Positions 1 through 8,620 of a DNA stretch of 64,000 nucleotides are shown piece by piece; position 1 is the first letter of the stretch; every line of letters begins with the position of its first letter. The notes under the pieces were generated by a model. It had not been told where the DNA came from. It ran no database searches and was given only the letters and a program-made list of their open reading frames with translations. This DNA comes from Pseudocitrobacter sp913778145. GTDB taxonomy: Bacteria; Pseudomonadota; Gammaproteobacteria; Enterobacterales; Enterobacteriaceae. The stretch lies in assembly GCA_035726825.1 (NCBI GenBank), contig JALNTX010000017.1, positions 37,107 to 101,106 on the forward strand, written 5' to 3'. Both the position numbers and the translations under genes were made by a program.

Positions 1-1
1 T

Positions 2-1258
2 TCATAGCGCCAGCTCCTGTGGAATTAAATAGTGAATGGCCGCCCAGGTGCGGGCGACGTCGCGTTCGGCCTGACTGGTGGCAAGGGTGCTGTCCAGCAC
101 ATCGCGACGCGCGGCCATCAAGGAGGAAAGGTCAGACTGCCCGGCGCGATACTGGGCGGTCAGTAAGGAAAGGCGCTGCTGCTGAAGTGGTAATGTTTCA
201 TCGCGCAGGCGCAACCAGATATTTTGCGCGGCCCGATATTCGGCAATCAGCGAGCTAATCTGGGCGGCATGATCGCGCTCGGTCAGTGAAAGCTGATCGT
301 TCGCCTGCATAGTGCGAGAGACATCCGCCGCGTAATCTTTATCCTGCCGTTTATCTTTGAACAGCGGCAAATCGACGGTAAACATCACGCCTGCCATATC
401 GTCGTACCCTTCCGAGCGATGACCGTAGTACACCTCGACATCCACATCGGGGATGGCAGCCACCGCCGACTGCGCCGAGCGCGCTTTGGCCTCATTAGCT
501 TCCCGCGCGGCGGCAATCACTTCCGGGTGCTGATCCACACCGGCCAGCAGCGTGGCTTCATCCGCAGGCAAGCGCTGATACGGGGGCAGCGCGCCGGAAA
601 CCGACTCGATCGGCTGACCGGTGAACTTCATCAGTTTTGCCCGCGCGACCTGCACATCGCGCTCCGCCAGGGTGACGTTATTGCGCATTGCATTCAACGT
701 CACCTTCAGCGCCAGTACGCTGTCCGGCGCAGCGGTTCCGCTGCCGACGCTGGCGCGCTGCGTGCCCTGCTGTCGCTCGGTTTCCGCCACCAGTTTTTTG
801 GCTGATTGCAGCGCTTTTTCCGAGAGCGCGAGGTCGAGCCACGCCTGCGCGGTGTCGCGTTGCAGCGCAGCGCGAATCGCTTCGGATTTCGCGCTAACGC
901 TTTGCGCCTGCGCCTGTAACGTCTGCGCTTTGCGTTCGCGTTTTTCGGCGCTGACGTAGCGCTGCATGATGCCCACGCGCTGCATGGTCATCCCTTCTCG
1001 GGTCAGACGTTGGTTATTACTGCCCTGCACCGGGACGTTTTCGATGCCAAATTTCAGTTTCGGATCCGGCAATTCACCGGCGGAATCGGCCATATTTTCC
1101 AGCGCCCTGGCTTCATTGCGATTAGCAGAAAGTTCGGCGGAATAGCGCTGGGCTTGCGACAGAGTTTGCGTGAGTGTCCATGACTCCGCCTGTACGGCGG
1201 AGCCAAAAAACCCAAGCAACACCCCGCCGAGCCAAAGGCTCAACGTGCGTTGTTTCAT
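2..1258 (-). CDS. TolC-family outer-membrane channel of a Cu/Ag-type RND efflux system (CusC-like)
   Basis: The 418-residue protein begins with a cleavable signal peptide ending near AVQA (residues 21-24) and continues as the long helical repeat typical of TolC/CzcC-type outer-membrane efflux proteins. It would form the outer-membrane exit duct of a tripartite metal exporter. No lipobox cysteine follows the signal peptide, unlike E. coli CusC, and it is about 40 residues shorter than CusC. A strong Shine-Dalgarno (GGAGGTGAT) precedes the ATG. The TGA overlaps an ATG (ATGA at 5-2), so a further gene, presumably the CusB-type adaptor, starts at the window edge. It lies 12 bp downstream of a CusF-like gene. 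The metal specificity is inferred from that neighbour, not from this protein. Confidence 0.85.
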   Translation of the reverse strand: MKQRTLSLWLGGVLLGFFGSAVQAESWTLTQTLSQAQRYSAELSANRNEARALENMADSAGELPDPKLKFGIENVPVQGSNNQRLTREGMTMQRVGIMQRYVSAEKRERKAQTLQAQAQSVSAKSEAIRAALQRDTAQAWLDLALSEKALQSAKKLVAETERQQGTQRASVGSGTAAPDSVLALKVTLNAMRNNVTLAERDVQVARAKLMKFTGQPIESVSGALPPYQRLPADEATLLAGVDQHPEVIAAAREANEAKARSAQSAVAAIPDVDVEVYYGHRSEGYDDMAGVMFTVDLPLFKDKRQDKDYAADVSRTMQANDQLSLTERDHAAQISSLIAEYRAAQNIWLRLRDETLPLQQQRLSLLTAQYRAGQSDLSSLMAARRDVLDSTLATSQAERDVARTWAAIHYLIPQELAL

Positions 1259-1270
1259 ATCACCTCCGGC

Positions 1271-1603
1271 TTAGCGGTGCGGGTTCAGGGATACAATCTG
1301 GTAACCGCCATCACCTTCGGTAAAGGTGAAATCCACCTCCTCGCCCACGCGTTGCGCGGTCACAGGTTGGGTTGTCGGTTGAGCAAATTGCATCGTCATC
1401 GCAGGCCAGTTCAGCGCGGGGATGGGATGATGGGCAATAGTGATGGAAGTGGGGGTTACTTTTTTGATGATACCTTCCCCCTGCCAGCTGGCAGCGGACG
1501 GCATGGTCATTGTGGCGTGCGCGCTCATATCGTGCGCAGAAACGGAAAATGCGGATACAGCAAACAGTACGCCAGCCAGCGCACGGGTATAAATTGCAGA
1601 CAT
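1271..1603 (-). CDS. CusF-like periplasmic Cu(I)/Ag(I)-binding protein
   Basis: This is a 110-residue secreted protein with an N-terminal signal peptide (about residues 1-23). It is followed by a His/Met-rich linker and a CusF-type beta-barrel domain (about 42-110). The metal-site pattern of CusF is present: His58, then Trp66, Met69 and Met71 in the segment NWPAMTM. In the CusCFBA system this protein delivers Cu(I) or Ag(I) from the periplasm to the adaptor. Here it sits between a small Cys/Met/His-rich protein and the TolC-type channel, so the order is F-C-(B), not the E. coli C-F-B-A order. An AGGAG ribosome site precedes the ATG. Confidence 0.85.
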   Translation of the reverse strand: MSAIYTRALAGVLFAVSAFSVSAHDMSAHATMTMPSAASWQGEGIIKKVTPTSITIAHHPIPALNWPAMTMQFAQPTTQPVTAQRVGEEVDFTFTEGDGGYQIVSLNPHR

Positions 1604-1657
1604 AGTAAACTCCTGATAATCGTTAATTAATTGATAGTTAAACGGATTATCAGGTTT

Positions 1658-2059
1658 CTATTCGCGGAACCGGCAAAAACGGATCGTTGCCGGAGGCCCT
1701 ACGGCGGGAGGTGTCAGTGACCACGCGTCTTCCTGAACGGCTTCGCAGGTCGGCATAACTAACGCCAGGCTGGAAACCACCGGAATCGCGATTAAAGAGG
1801 CGTTATCGAGCGTCTTCTGCGAGGAGTCGGGCACACAGTGTTGCCCGCACAGCGACATGTTGCTTTCTGTCGCATGCGATGACATCTGGTGATCCATATG
1901 CTGGATCATCACCGCCTCGCCCGCCGGATTTAACTGACAGTCATGAGATGCAATCGCCACCTGACACTGGATAAACCAGAAACCGAACGCGAGCAGAAGC
2001 ATCAGAAAATGTTTTCTGATGAAGCGTAAGCGCCAGTTCCAGGATACGTACATATTCAC
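1658..2059 (-). CDS. Small exported Cys/His/Met-rich protein, first gene of the copper/silver operon
   Basis: The gene encodes 133 residues with an N-terminal hydrophobic segment (about 17-37) that looks like a signal anchor. A soluble part rich in His, Met and Cys follows (for example IQHMDHQMSSH and MSLCGQHC), ending in CRFRE. I do not recognise a characterised family. The layout is like small proteins placed at the front of copper-resistance operons, and the composition suits soft-metal binding, which is inference. The frame opens at a GTG (2059), with an in-frame ATG two codons later (2053) that is equally possible; no strong Shine-Dalgarno is seen for either. The CusF-like gene follows after 54 bp in the same direction. 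Confidence 0.6.
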   Translation of the reverse strand: MNMYVSWNWRLRFIRKHFLMLLLAFGFWFIQCQVAIASHDCQLNPAGEAVMIQHMDHQMSSHATESNMSLCGQHCVPDSSQKTLDNASLIAIPVVSSLALVMPTCEAVQEDAWSLTPPAVGPPATIRFCRFRE

Positions 2060-2275
2060 GATTCAGTTAATGAAAGTAACCGAAGTATACGCAGGCAATA
2101 TTCGTGAAATAAAGTCTTTTTTAATTGCTTTACGATTCAACAAACTGGAAATATTTATAACAATTAATTTACCTATTGCATTCAGACACACCCAACCGGG
2201 CTATAATTACGAGGTTTTCAGCTTTGTGATTTACTCGATCAATTGTCTGTTGTATTACTATAAATAATCATTTTA

Positions 2276-2328
2276 TTGATTTTCATCAGCAAGTATTGCC
2301 GCTTATTTCGGCACATTCCCTCTATTAT
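2276..2328 (+). promoter_or_regulatory. Candidate FNR site and -10 upstream of dcuC
   Basis: TTGATTTTCATCAG at 2276-2289 matches the FNR consensus TTGAT-N4-ATCAA at 9 of 10 positions. A TATTAT at 2323-2328 could be the -10. dcuC is known to be induced by FNR under anaerobiosis in E. coli. The spacing to that -10 would put the site about 52 bp upstream of the start point rather than the classic 41.5, so the exact promoter is uncertain. The rest of the 325-bp AT-rich gap (2060-2384) shows no other recognisable gene or site. Confidence 0.45.
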
Positions 2329-2384
2329 TCTTTTTTGTGTGCTTTTCTCAGTACATATTTTCGACAATGGTGACAGGTATAAAT

Positions 2385-3755
2385 ATGTTAACGGCATTTG
2401 AGCTCCTGATAGGGGTCGTGGTCATTGTGGGCGTTGCCCGCTATATCATTAAAGGCTTTTCCGCCACGGGCGTACTGTTCGTCGGCGGCATTGTGTTACT
2501 GATCGCAAGCGCGCTGATGGGCCATAAAGTGTTACCCGCCAGCGAAGCGAGCACCGGCTATTCCGCAACGGATATCGTTGAATACATCAAAATCCTGCTG
2601 ATGAGCCGCGGCGGCGACCTCGGCATGATGATCATGATGCTGTGTGGTTTTGCCGCCTACATGACGCATATTGGCGCCAACGACATGGTCGTAAAACTGG
2701 CTTCAAAACCGCTGCGTTATATTAACTCACCCTATTTGTTGATGATTGCCGCCTATTTCGTCGCCTGCCTGATGTCGCTGGCCGTATCGTCCGCGACGGG
2801 CCTTGGCGTGCTGTTAATGGCGACTCTGTTCCCGGTGATGGTTAACGTCGGCATTAGCCGGGGTGCGGCTGCGGCGATTTGCGCCTCTCCGGCGGCGATT
2901 ATTCTGTCGCCAACCTCCGGTGACGTCGTGCTGGCGGCCAAAGCGGCGGAGATGCCGTTAATTGATTTTGCTTTTAAAACTACGCTCCCTATCTCAATCG
3001 CCGCGATTATCGCGATGGCGATTGCCCACTTCTTCTGGCAGCGCTATCTCGATAAAAAAGAGAACGTGTCTCATGAAATGCTCGATGTGAATGAAATCAC
3101 CACTACCGCGCCGAGCTTCTACGCCATTCTGCCGTTCGCGCCGATTATTGGTGTGCTGATTTTCGACGGTAAATGGGGCCCGCAGCTGCACATTATTACC
3201 ATCCTGGTTATCTGCATGTTGCTGGCGGCAGTGCTGGAATTCTGCCGCAGTTTCAACACGCAGAACGTTTTCTCCGGCCTGGAAGTGGCCTATCGCGGCA
3301 TGGCGGACGCCTTCGCCGGCGTGGTGATGCTGTTAGTTGCGGCGGGCGTCTTTGCCCAGGGCCTGAGCACGATCGGCTTTATCGATAGCCTGATTTCCAT
3401 CGCCACCTCGTTTGGTTCCGCGAGCATTATTCTGATGCTGGTACTGGTGGTGCTGACCATGCTGGCGGCGATGACCACCGGTTCCGGTAATGCGCCGTTC
3501 TACGCGTTCGTCGAAATGATCCCTAAGCTTGCGCACACCTCAGGTATCAACCCGGCTTATCTTTCTATTCCAATGCTTCAAGCCTCCAACCTTGGCCGTA
3601 CCATCTCTCCGGTTTCCGGCGTCGTGGTTGCGGTGGCCGGGATGGCGAAAATATCGCCGTTCGAAGTGGTGAAACGCACTTCCGTTCCGGTGCTGGTCGG
3701 CCTGGTCGTGGTGATCATCGCGACTGAAATTCTGGTGCCGGGCAGCGCGCTGTAA
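2385..3755 (+). CDS. dcuC: Anaerobic C4-dicarboxylate transporter DcuC
   Basis: This 456-residue polytopic inner-membrane protein closely matches E. coli DcuC along its length, for example in GYSATDIVEYIKILLMSRGG and the ASNLGRTISPVSGVV segment. It exports succinate, or exchanges it for fumarate, during anaerobic growth. The start at ATG 2385 is preferred because the E. coli protein begins at the same MLT and an ACAGG lies 8 bp upstream. The longer open frame begins inside the promoter region. In E. coli K-12 dcuC is separated from rna by the cit operons, which are absent here, so dcuC and rna are direct neighbours. Confidence 0.96.
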   Translation: MLTAFELLIGVVVIVGVARYIIKGFSATGVLFVGGIVLLIASALMGHKVLPASEASTGYSATDIVEYIKILLMSRGGDLGMMIMMLCGFAAYMTHIGANDMVVKLASKPLRYINSPYLLMIAAYFVACLMSLAVSSATGLGVLLMATLFPVMVNVGISRGAAAAICASPAAIILSPTSGDVVLAAKAAEMPLIDFAFKTTLPISIAAIIAMAIAHFFWQRYLDKKENVSHEMLDVNEITTTAPSFYAILPFAPIIGVLIFDGKWGPQLHIITILVICMLLAAVLEFCRSFNTQNVFSGLEVAYRGMADAFAGVVMLLVAAGVFAQGLSTIGFIDSLISIATSFGSASIILMLVLVVLTMLAAMTTGSGNAPFYAFVEMIPKLAHTSGINPAYLSIPMLQASNLGRTISPVSGVVVAVAGMAKISPFEVVKRTSVPVLVGLVVVIIATEILVPGSAL

Positions 3756-3772
3756 GTATTCGCAAAACTGAT

Positions 3773-3798
3773 AAAAGGCGTCTGATGACGCCTTTTTT
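3773..3798 (+). terminator. Rho-independent terminator after dcuC
   Basis: AAAAGGCGTC and GACGCCTTTT form a 10-bp stem with a tiny loop, and the T run continues after it. It lies 18 bp past the dcuC stop codon. Confidence 0.85.
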
Positions 3799-3844
3799 AT
3801 GCTTTAATAATTGCCTTGAATGGTTAACACCCCGGATACGTACT

Positions 3845-4651
3845 ATGTTCAGGAAGGATCTTCTGGCCGGATGCGTCGGCACCCTGCTGCTCGTCGCGCA
3901 ATGTGCCAGCGCGGCTCCCCTCACCCCCACGCAATATGGCGATTTTGACCGCTACGTGCTGGCGCTTTCATGGCAAACGGGCTTTTGTCAGAGCATGAAC
4001 GACAGAAATCGCAAAATGCCGCAGGAGTGTAAAATCCAGAAAGAGACGGCCAATAAAGCCGATCATCTCACCGTCCACGGCTTATGGCCGGGGCTGCCAA
4101 AATCTATCGCCTCACGCGGCGTGGATGAAGGCCGCTGGATGCGCTTTGGTTGTGCGACGCGCCCGATTCCGAATATGCCCGAAGCCAAAGGCAGCCGTAA
4201 ATGTTCAGCGCCGGAAACCGGTTTATCGCTGGAAATGGCGAACAAGCTGAACGGCGTGATGCCCGGTAGCGGTGGAAAATCATGCCTTGAGCGTTATGAA
4301 TATGCCAAACATGGCGTCTGCTTTGGTTTCGATCCGGACGCGTATTTTGGCACCATGGTGCGCCTGAACAGCGAAGTTAAAGCCAGCGCACTGGGGCAAT
4401 TTTTAGCCGCCAACTATGGGAAAAAAGTAAACCGCAGCGACTTTGATGCCGCTGTCGCCAGCGCGTTTGGCAAAGAGAACGTCAAAGCGTTTAAATTGAC
4501 CTGTAATGGCAACCCGAACTACCTCACCGAAATGCAAATTTCGCTAAAAGCCGGGAACATCAACGCGCCACTTTCTGCGGCGTCGTTCCTGCCTCAGCCG
4601 CACCCAGGCAACTGCGGTAAACAGTTTGTGCTGGATAAAGTGGGATACTGA
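3845..4651 (+). CDS. rna: Ribonuclease I (RNase T2 family, periplasmic)
   Basis: The 268-residue protein has a signal peptide ending near ASA and both RNase T2 catalytic blocks: HGLWP with His78, and the EYAKHG block with His156. It matches E. coli RNase I throughout, for example GRWMRFGCATRPIPN with one substitution. It degrades RNA non-specifically in the periplasm through 2',3'-cyclic intermediates. Several paired cysteines fit its oxidised location. The ATG at 3845 gives a proper signal peptide; the open frame upstream overlaps the dcuC terminator and is not coding. Confidence 0.95.
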   Translation: MFRKDLLAGCVGTLLLVAQCASAAPLTPTQYGDFDRYVLALSWQTGFCQSMNDRNRKMPQECKIQKETANKADHLTVHGLWPGLPKSIASRGVDEGRWMRFGCATRPIPNMPEAKGSRKCSAPETGLSLEMANKLNGVMPGSGGKSCLERYEYAKHGVCFGFDPDAYFGTMVRLNSEVKASALGQFLAANYGKKVNRSDFDAAVASAFGKENVKAFKLTCNGNPNYLTEMQISLKAGNINAPLSAASFLPQPHPGNCGKQFVLDKVGY

Positions 4652-4744
4652 CATTAATCGCGTTAAATCGATAATTTTCAGTGATTGAATGTGCGTTGTA
4701 TCACTTCAAACCTGATGATTGAATGCGTATGATGGAGTGAGATG

Positions 4745-4774
4745 AACCCTTGCCGCTGGCGGTGAGGGTTTTCT
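4745..4774 (+). terminator. Hairpin with short T tract between rna and rnk
   Basis: AACCCT and AGGGTT pair around an inner CCGC/GCGG-like stem, and TTTCTTTT follows. It could end rna transcription or act as a leader hairpin of rnk, whose ATG is 37 bp further on. Confidence 0.5.
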
Positions 4775-4810
4775 TTTGGAAAGACGTTTCTGGAACGACA
4801 TGGAGTAACT

Positions 4811-5221
4811 ATGACCAGACCTGCCATCATCATTAATGAGTTCGATGCGGAGCGTATCGACAGACTGCTGGAACTGCCTGCTTACGCAAACTCTCCGGTG
4901 GCTGGCGCGCTGAACGACGAACTGGACCGCGCGCAGATGTGCCCGCCGGAACAGGTTCCGCCTGATGTCGTGAGCATGAACAGCCAGGTAAGATTTCGCG
5001 ATCTGACCAGCGGCGAAGAGCGCGTGCGAACTCTGGTATTTCCTGCGCAAATGACAGACAGCAACACGCAGCTTTCCGTACTGGCCCCGGTGGGCGCGGC
5101 GCTGATTGGCCTGCGCGTCGGCAGCACGATTCACTGGGAACTCCCCGGCGGCACGTCCACGCATCTTGAGGTGCTGGAACTGCTCTACCAGCCGGAAGCA
5201 GCCGGTGATTACCAACGCTAA
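4811..5221 (+). CDS. rnk: Regulator of nucleoside diphosphate kinase, GreA/GreB-like fold
   Basis: This 136-residue protein is collinear with E. coli Rnk (for example MTDSNTQLSVLAPVGAALIG and HLEVLELLYQPEAAGDY). It has the short N-terminal coiled coil and the C-terminal FKBP-like domain of the Gre-factor family. Rnk binds RNA polymerase near the secondary channel and was named for its effect on nucleoside diphosphate kinase levels. GGAGTAACT precedes the ATG. In K-12 ybdR lies between rnk and uspG; here it is absent. Confidence 0.95.
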   Translation: MTRPAIIINEFDAERIDRLLELPAYANSPVAGALNDELDRAQMCPPEQVPPDVVSMNSQVRFRDLTSGEERVRTLVFPAQMTDSNTQLSVLAPVGAALIGLRVGSTIHWELPGGTSTHLEVLELLYQPEAAGDYQR

Positions 5222-5234
5222 TTGCGATGAATTA

Positions 5235-5258
5235 AGAGGATGCCCCGGCATCCTCTTT
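5235..5258 (+). terminator. Rho-independent terminator after rnk
   Basis: AGAGGATGCC and GGCATCCTCT form a 10-bp stem with a 2-nt loop core, followed by TTCTGTTTCT. Confidence 0.8.
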
Positions 5259-5400
5259 CTGTTTCTGGCGGCGGTATCTGGCGACATTGAAAAAACTTTA
5301 CACCCTTCCACCCAGCGAACGATAAATTTGAGATATCAATGACAAACTAAAAAGCCATAATATGCTTTGATATCAAATACAGAGACAAGGAGGAATGCAT

Positions 5401-5829
5401 ATGTACAAGACAATCATTATGCCCGTTGACGTATTCGAGATGGAGTTGAGTGATAAGGCGATCGCTCACGCTGAATTTCTGGCGCAGCAGGATGGGATCA
5501 TTCATCTGCTCCACGTGCTGCCCGGCTCGGCCAGTTACACCATGAGTCGTTTCGCAGCAGACGTGCGTCGCTTCGAAGAGCATCTTCATCAGGAAGCGCT
5601 TAATCGTCTGGAAACGATGAAAAGCCACTTCAGTATTGACCCTGAGCGCCTGAAACTGCACGTGCGCATCGGCAGCGTTCGCGACGTGGTGAACGAGCTC
5701 GCCGAAGAACTAAAAGCAGACGTGGTGGTTATCGGTTCCCGTAACCCGTCCATCTCCACTCACCTGCTGGGCTCGAATGCCTCCAGCGTAATTCGCCATG
5801 CCCATGTGCCGGTGATGGTGGTGAGATAA
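5401..5829 (+). CDS. uspG: Universal stress protein G (UspF/G class)
   Basis: The gene encodes 142 residues almost identical in pattern to E. coli UspG, with the ATP-binding end motif GSRNPSISTHLLGSNASSV. UspG is a cytoplasmic stress protein that binds ATP and autophosphorylates. Two in-frame ATGs are close together (5395 and 5401). The second is chosen because AAGGAGG lies 7 bp before it and the E. coli protein starts there. Confidence 0.95.
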   Translation: MYKTIIMPVDVFEMELSDKAIAHAEFLAQQDGIIHLLHVLPGSASYTMSRFAADVRRFEEHLHQEALNRLETMKSHFSIDPERLKLHVRIGSVRDVVNELAEELKADVVVIGSRNPSISTHLLGSNASSVIRHAHVPVMVVR

Positions 5830-5832
5830 AAA

Positions 5833-5864
5833 AAGAGGCTACCTTTCGGTAGCCTCTTGCTTTT
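5833..5864. terminator. Bidirectional terminator between uspG and ahpF
   Basis: AAGAGGCTACC and GGTAGCCTCTT form an 11-bp stem around TTTC. There are A-rich and T-rich flanks on both sides, suited to stopping both uspG and the converging ahpF transcript. Confidence 0.85.
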
Positions 5865-5888
5865 GCAGGTGTCGTCTTACTTCTTTTT

Positions 5889-7454
5889 TTATGCCGTTTT
5901 GGTACGAATCAGATAATCAAAGGCGCTGAGTGACGCTTTCGCGCCTTCGCCAGCGGCGATGATAATCTGTTTGTACGGAACGGTGGTGCAGTCACCCGCG
6001 GCAAAGACGCCTTTGACGCTGGTTTCACATTTCGCATCGATGATGATTTCACCCATCCGGTTACGCTCGATCGCGCCTTCCAGCCAGGTGGTATTCGGCA
6101 GCAGACCAATCTGAACGAAGATCCCCGCCAGTTCTACCTGATGCGTATCACCGCTTACACGGTCACGGTATTCCAGGCCGGTGACTTTGCTGCCATCGCC
6201 TTTCACTTCCGTGGTTTGCGCATTCAGAATGATATCGACATTTTTCAGGCTGCGGACTTTATCCTGCAGAACCTGATCCGCTTTCATTTCCGGGGCAAAT
6301 TCCAGCAGCGTAACGTGTTCAACCACGCCCGCCAGGTCGATTGCCGCTTCCACACCGGAGTTACCGCCACCGATAACCGCAACGCGTTTGCCTTTAAACA
6401 GCGGGCCGTCACAGTGCGGGCAATAGGTAACACCCTTGGTGCGATACTGATCTTCGCCCGGCACGTTCATGTTGCGCCATTTTGCACCGGTCGCAATGAT
6501 AATGCTGCGCGCTTTCAGTACGGCGCCAGACGCGGTTTCAATCTGGTGTAAGCCACCTTCCTGCGCTGCCGGGATCAGTTTCGATGCGCTCTGGCTATCA
6601 ATTACGTCAACGTCATATTCACTAACGTGAGCTTTCAATGCGCCAGCCAGTTTCTGACCTTCGGTTTTCGGCACAGAGATATAGTTTTCAATATCAACGG
6701 TATCGAGCACCTGGCCGCCGAAACGCTCGCCCATCAGGCCAGTACGGATACCTTTACGCGCTGAATAGACAGCAGCGGCAGCGCCGGACGGGCCGGAACC
6801 TACAATCAGCACTTCGTAAGCATCACGGGTGCTCAGCTCTTCCGCCGCGCGTTTTTCCGCGCCAGTATCGATTTTCGCGACGATTTCAGTAAGCGTCATG
6901 CGGCCCTGACCAAACTCCTGACCATTGACGAATACAGCCGGAACGCCCATCACGTTACGTTCCGTGATTTCGTTTTGATAAGTACCGCCGTCGATCGCCG
7001 TGTGTTTGATGCGCGGGTTCAGCACGCTCATCAGGTTCAACGCCTGCACCACGTCCGGGCAGTTGTGGCAGGAGAGCGAGTAATAGGTCTCGAATTCAAA
7101 ATCACCGTCGATGTTGCGGATCTGCTCCAGCAGAGACTGGGCTTCTTTAGACGGATGACCGCCGGTCCACAGCAGCGCCAGAACCAGTGAGGTGAACTCG
7201 TGGCCCAGCGGAGAACCGGCAAAACGCGGCCCCTGGTGGGAACCTGGGTTGGTGATCAGGAACGACGGTTTACGAACGGCCAGCGTGTTGTCTTCTTTAA
7301 AGGTGACTTTATCTGACAGTTCAGCAATCTCAGCCAGCAGTTCCTTGATTTCTGCCGATTTGGCGCTGTCATCCAGCGTGGCAATCAGCTCAACAGGTTT
7401 AGTCAGCTTTTCAAGATAGGCTTTGAGCTGGGTTTTCATGTTGGTGTCGAGCAT
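5889..7454 (-). CDS. ahpF: Alkyl hydroperoxide reductase subunit F (NADH-dependent disulfide reductase)
   Basis: This is a 521-residue flavoprotein with the E. coli AhpF layout: an N-terminal double-thioredoxin-fold domain with SCHNC (Cys129/132), an FAD domain with GSGPSGAA, the redox motif TYCPHC (Cys345/348) and an NADH domain with GGGNSG. It passes electrons from NADH to AhpC for reduction of H2O2 and organic peroxides in the cytoplasm. An AGGAG site precedes the ATG by 7 bp. It follows ahpC after a 191-bp gap holding a BIME, which may lower its expression relative to ahpC. Confidence 0.97.
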   Translation of the reverse strand: MLDTNMKTQLKAYLEKLTKPVELIATLDDSAKSAEIKELLAEIAELSDKVTFKEDNTLAVRKPSFLITNPGSHQGPRFAGSPLGHEFTSLVLALLWTGGHPSKEAQSLLEQIRNIDGDFEFETYYSLSCHNCPDVVQALNLMSVLNPRIKHTAIDGGTYQNEITERNVMGVPAVFVNGQEFGQGRMTLTEIVAKIDTGAEKRAAEELSTRDAYEVLIVGSGPSGAAAAVYSARKGIRTGLMGERFGGQVLDTVDIENYISVPKTEGQKLAGALKAHVSEYDVDVIDSQSASKLIPAAQEGGLHQIETASGAVLKARSIIIATGAKWRNMNVPGEDQYRTKGVTYCPHCDGPLFKGKRVAVIGGGNSGVEAAIDLAGVVEHVTLLEFAPEMKADQVLQDKVRSLKNVDIILNAQTTEVKGDGSKVTGLEYRDRVSGDTHQVELAGIFVQIGLLPNTTWLEGAIERNRMGEIIIDAKCETSVKGVFAAGDCTTVPYKQIIIAAGEGAKASLSAFDYLIRTKTA

Positions 7455-7570
7455 TGTTAATCTCCTGGGCTAAAAACATCATCATGCAAGCTGCCTCATT
7501 CGGGCGGCCTGGATGCAACTTGCATCATAGTGCGTAGGGGAAGAAAAACGGGTGCTAAGCACCCGTTGGT

Positions 7571-7638
7571 TGCCGGGTGGCACTGTGTTTACCCGGCCTA
7601 CATTTGTAGGCCCGAGCAAGCGTCGCGCCGCCGGGCAA
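7571..7638. repeat. BIME (paired REP palindromes) between ahpC and ahpF
   Basis: Two REP units face each other, of the GCCGGGTGGC...ACCCGGCCTAC type and its complement. Such elements sit between genes of operons and can protect upstream mRNA or cause partial termination. Confidence 0.85.
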
Positions 7639-7645
7639 TAAAGAC

Positions 7646-8209
7646 TTAGATCTTACCGACCAGGTCCAGAGACGGAGCCAGAGTCGCTTCGCCTTCTTTC
7701 CATTTAGCCGGGCAAACTTCGCCTGGGTGAGAAGCAACGTACTGTGCTGCTTTAATTTTACGCAGCAGGTCAGATGCGTCACGGCCAATGCCTTCAGCGG
7801 TAACTTCGATAGCCTGGATGATACCCTGCGGGTCAACAACGAAGGTCGCACGGTCAGCCAGACCTTCATCTTCGCGCATGTTCTCGAAGTTACGGGTCAG
7901 GGCGCCAGTCGGGTCGCCGATCATCGCGTATTTGATTTTCGCGATGGTTTCAGAGCTGCTGTGCCATGCTTTGTGGGTGAAGTGAGTATCGGTAGATACG
8001 GAGTACACATCCACGCCCAGCTTCTGCAGTTCTTCGTAGTGGTCTGCTACGTCGCCCAGTTCAGTCGGGCATACGAAGGTGAAGTCAGCCGGATAGAAGA
8101 AGAATACGCTCCAGCGACCTTCGGTATCTTTCTCGGTTACTTCGATGAATTCGCCGTTTTTGAAAGCCTGGTTTTTGAAAGGTTTGATTTTAGTGTTGAT
8201 TAAGGACAT
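7646..8209 (-). CDS. ahpC: Alkyl hydroperoxide reductase subunit C (2-Cys peroxiredoxin)
   Basis: The 187-residue peroxiredoxin has the peroxidatic Cys47 in FVCPTE and the resolving Cys166 in GEVCPAKW. The C-terminal tail is that of the robust typical 2-Cys class. It reduces hydrogen peroxide and alkyl peroxides, and AhpF restores it. GGAGGAAGT precedes the ATG. It is divergent from dsbG with a gap of about 410 bp that holds the regulatory region. Confidence 0.98.
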   Translation of the reverse strand: MSLINTKIKPFKNQAFKNGEFIEVTEKDTEGRWSVFFFYPADFTFVCPTELGDVADHYEELQKLGVDVYSVSTDTHFTHKAWHSSSETIAKIKYAMIGDPTGALTRNFENMREDEGLADRATFVVDPQGIIQAIEVTAEGIGRDASDLLRKIKAAQYVASHPGEVCPAKWKEGEATLAPSLDLVGKI

Positions 8210-8257
8210 CTATACTTCCTCCGTGTTTTCGTTGAGTTGTAAGTTAACGAAATTTTG

Positions 8258-8287
8258 TTGATAGGGCCAATGCGTTTCCATTATCAA
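8258..8287 (-). promoter_or_regulatory. Candidate OxyR operator region upstream of ahpC
   Basis: TTGATA and TATCAA form an inverted repeat 30 bp long overall, within a region containing the GATAG element, 49-78 bp before the ahpC start. ahpCF is a classic OxyR target; the match to the degenerate ATAG-type consensus was judged by eye only. The remainder of the gap to dsbG has no other gene. Confidence 0.35.
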
Positions 8288-8620
8288 ATCAATAAGCGTT
8301 ACCTTACAACCGACTCGAGACAACATTGTGAACCTGAAAATGGGTAAGGCACAAAACGCCCCTTGCCCGTCTAATCTGCGTAAAGTAAAAAGGCCCCCTC
8401 TTCAGGCGGCCCCGTTACCTGAACACCCGTCGGTGGATTCAGCGCCAGCCAGGCTGGCTATATGTTGCGCTCTACATTACCTTAACAAAGGTTGTAACAG
8501 CTAAAGGATTACATCACCCCACCATTCAAAGGGCAATCCACCACCGGTTGGTCTTATCTATGGTTGTGATAGGCTACACCATTCTCTTCATCTTACGGAC
8601 TGATTTTACAGAGATTTTCT

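Noticed and set aside
2019..2267. 82-codon forward frame in front of dcuC
   Set aside because: It overlaps the start of the metal-operon gene and the dcuC promoter region, and has no clear ribosome site or family.
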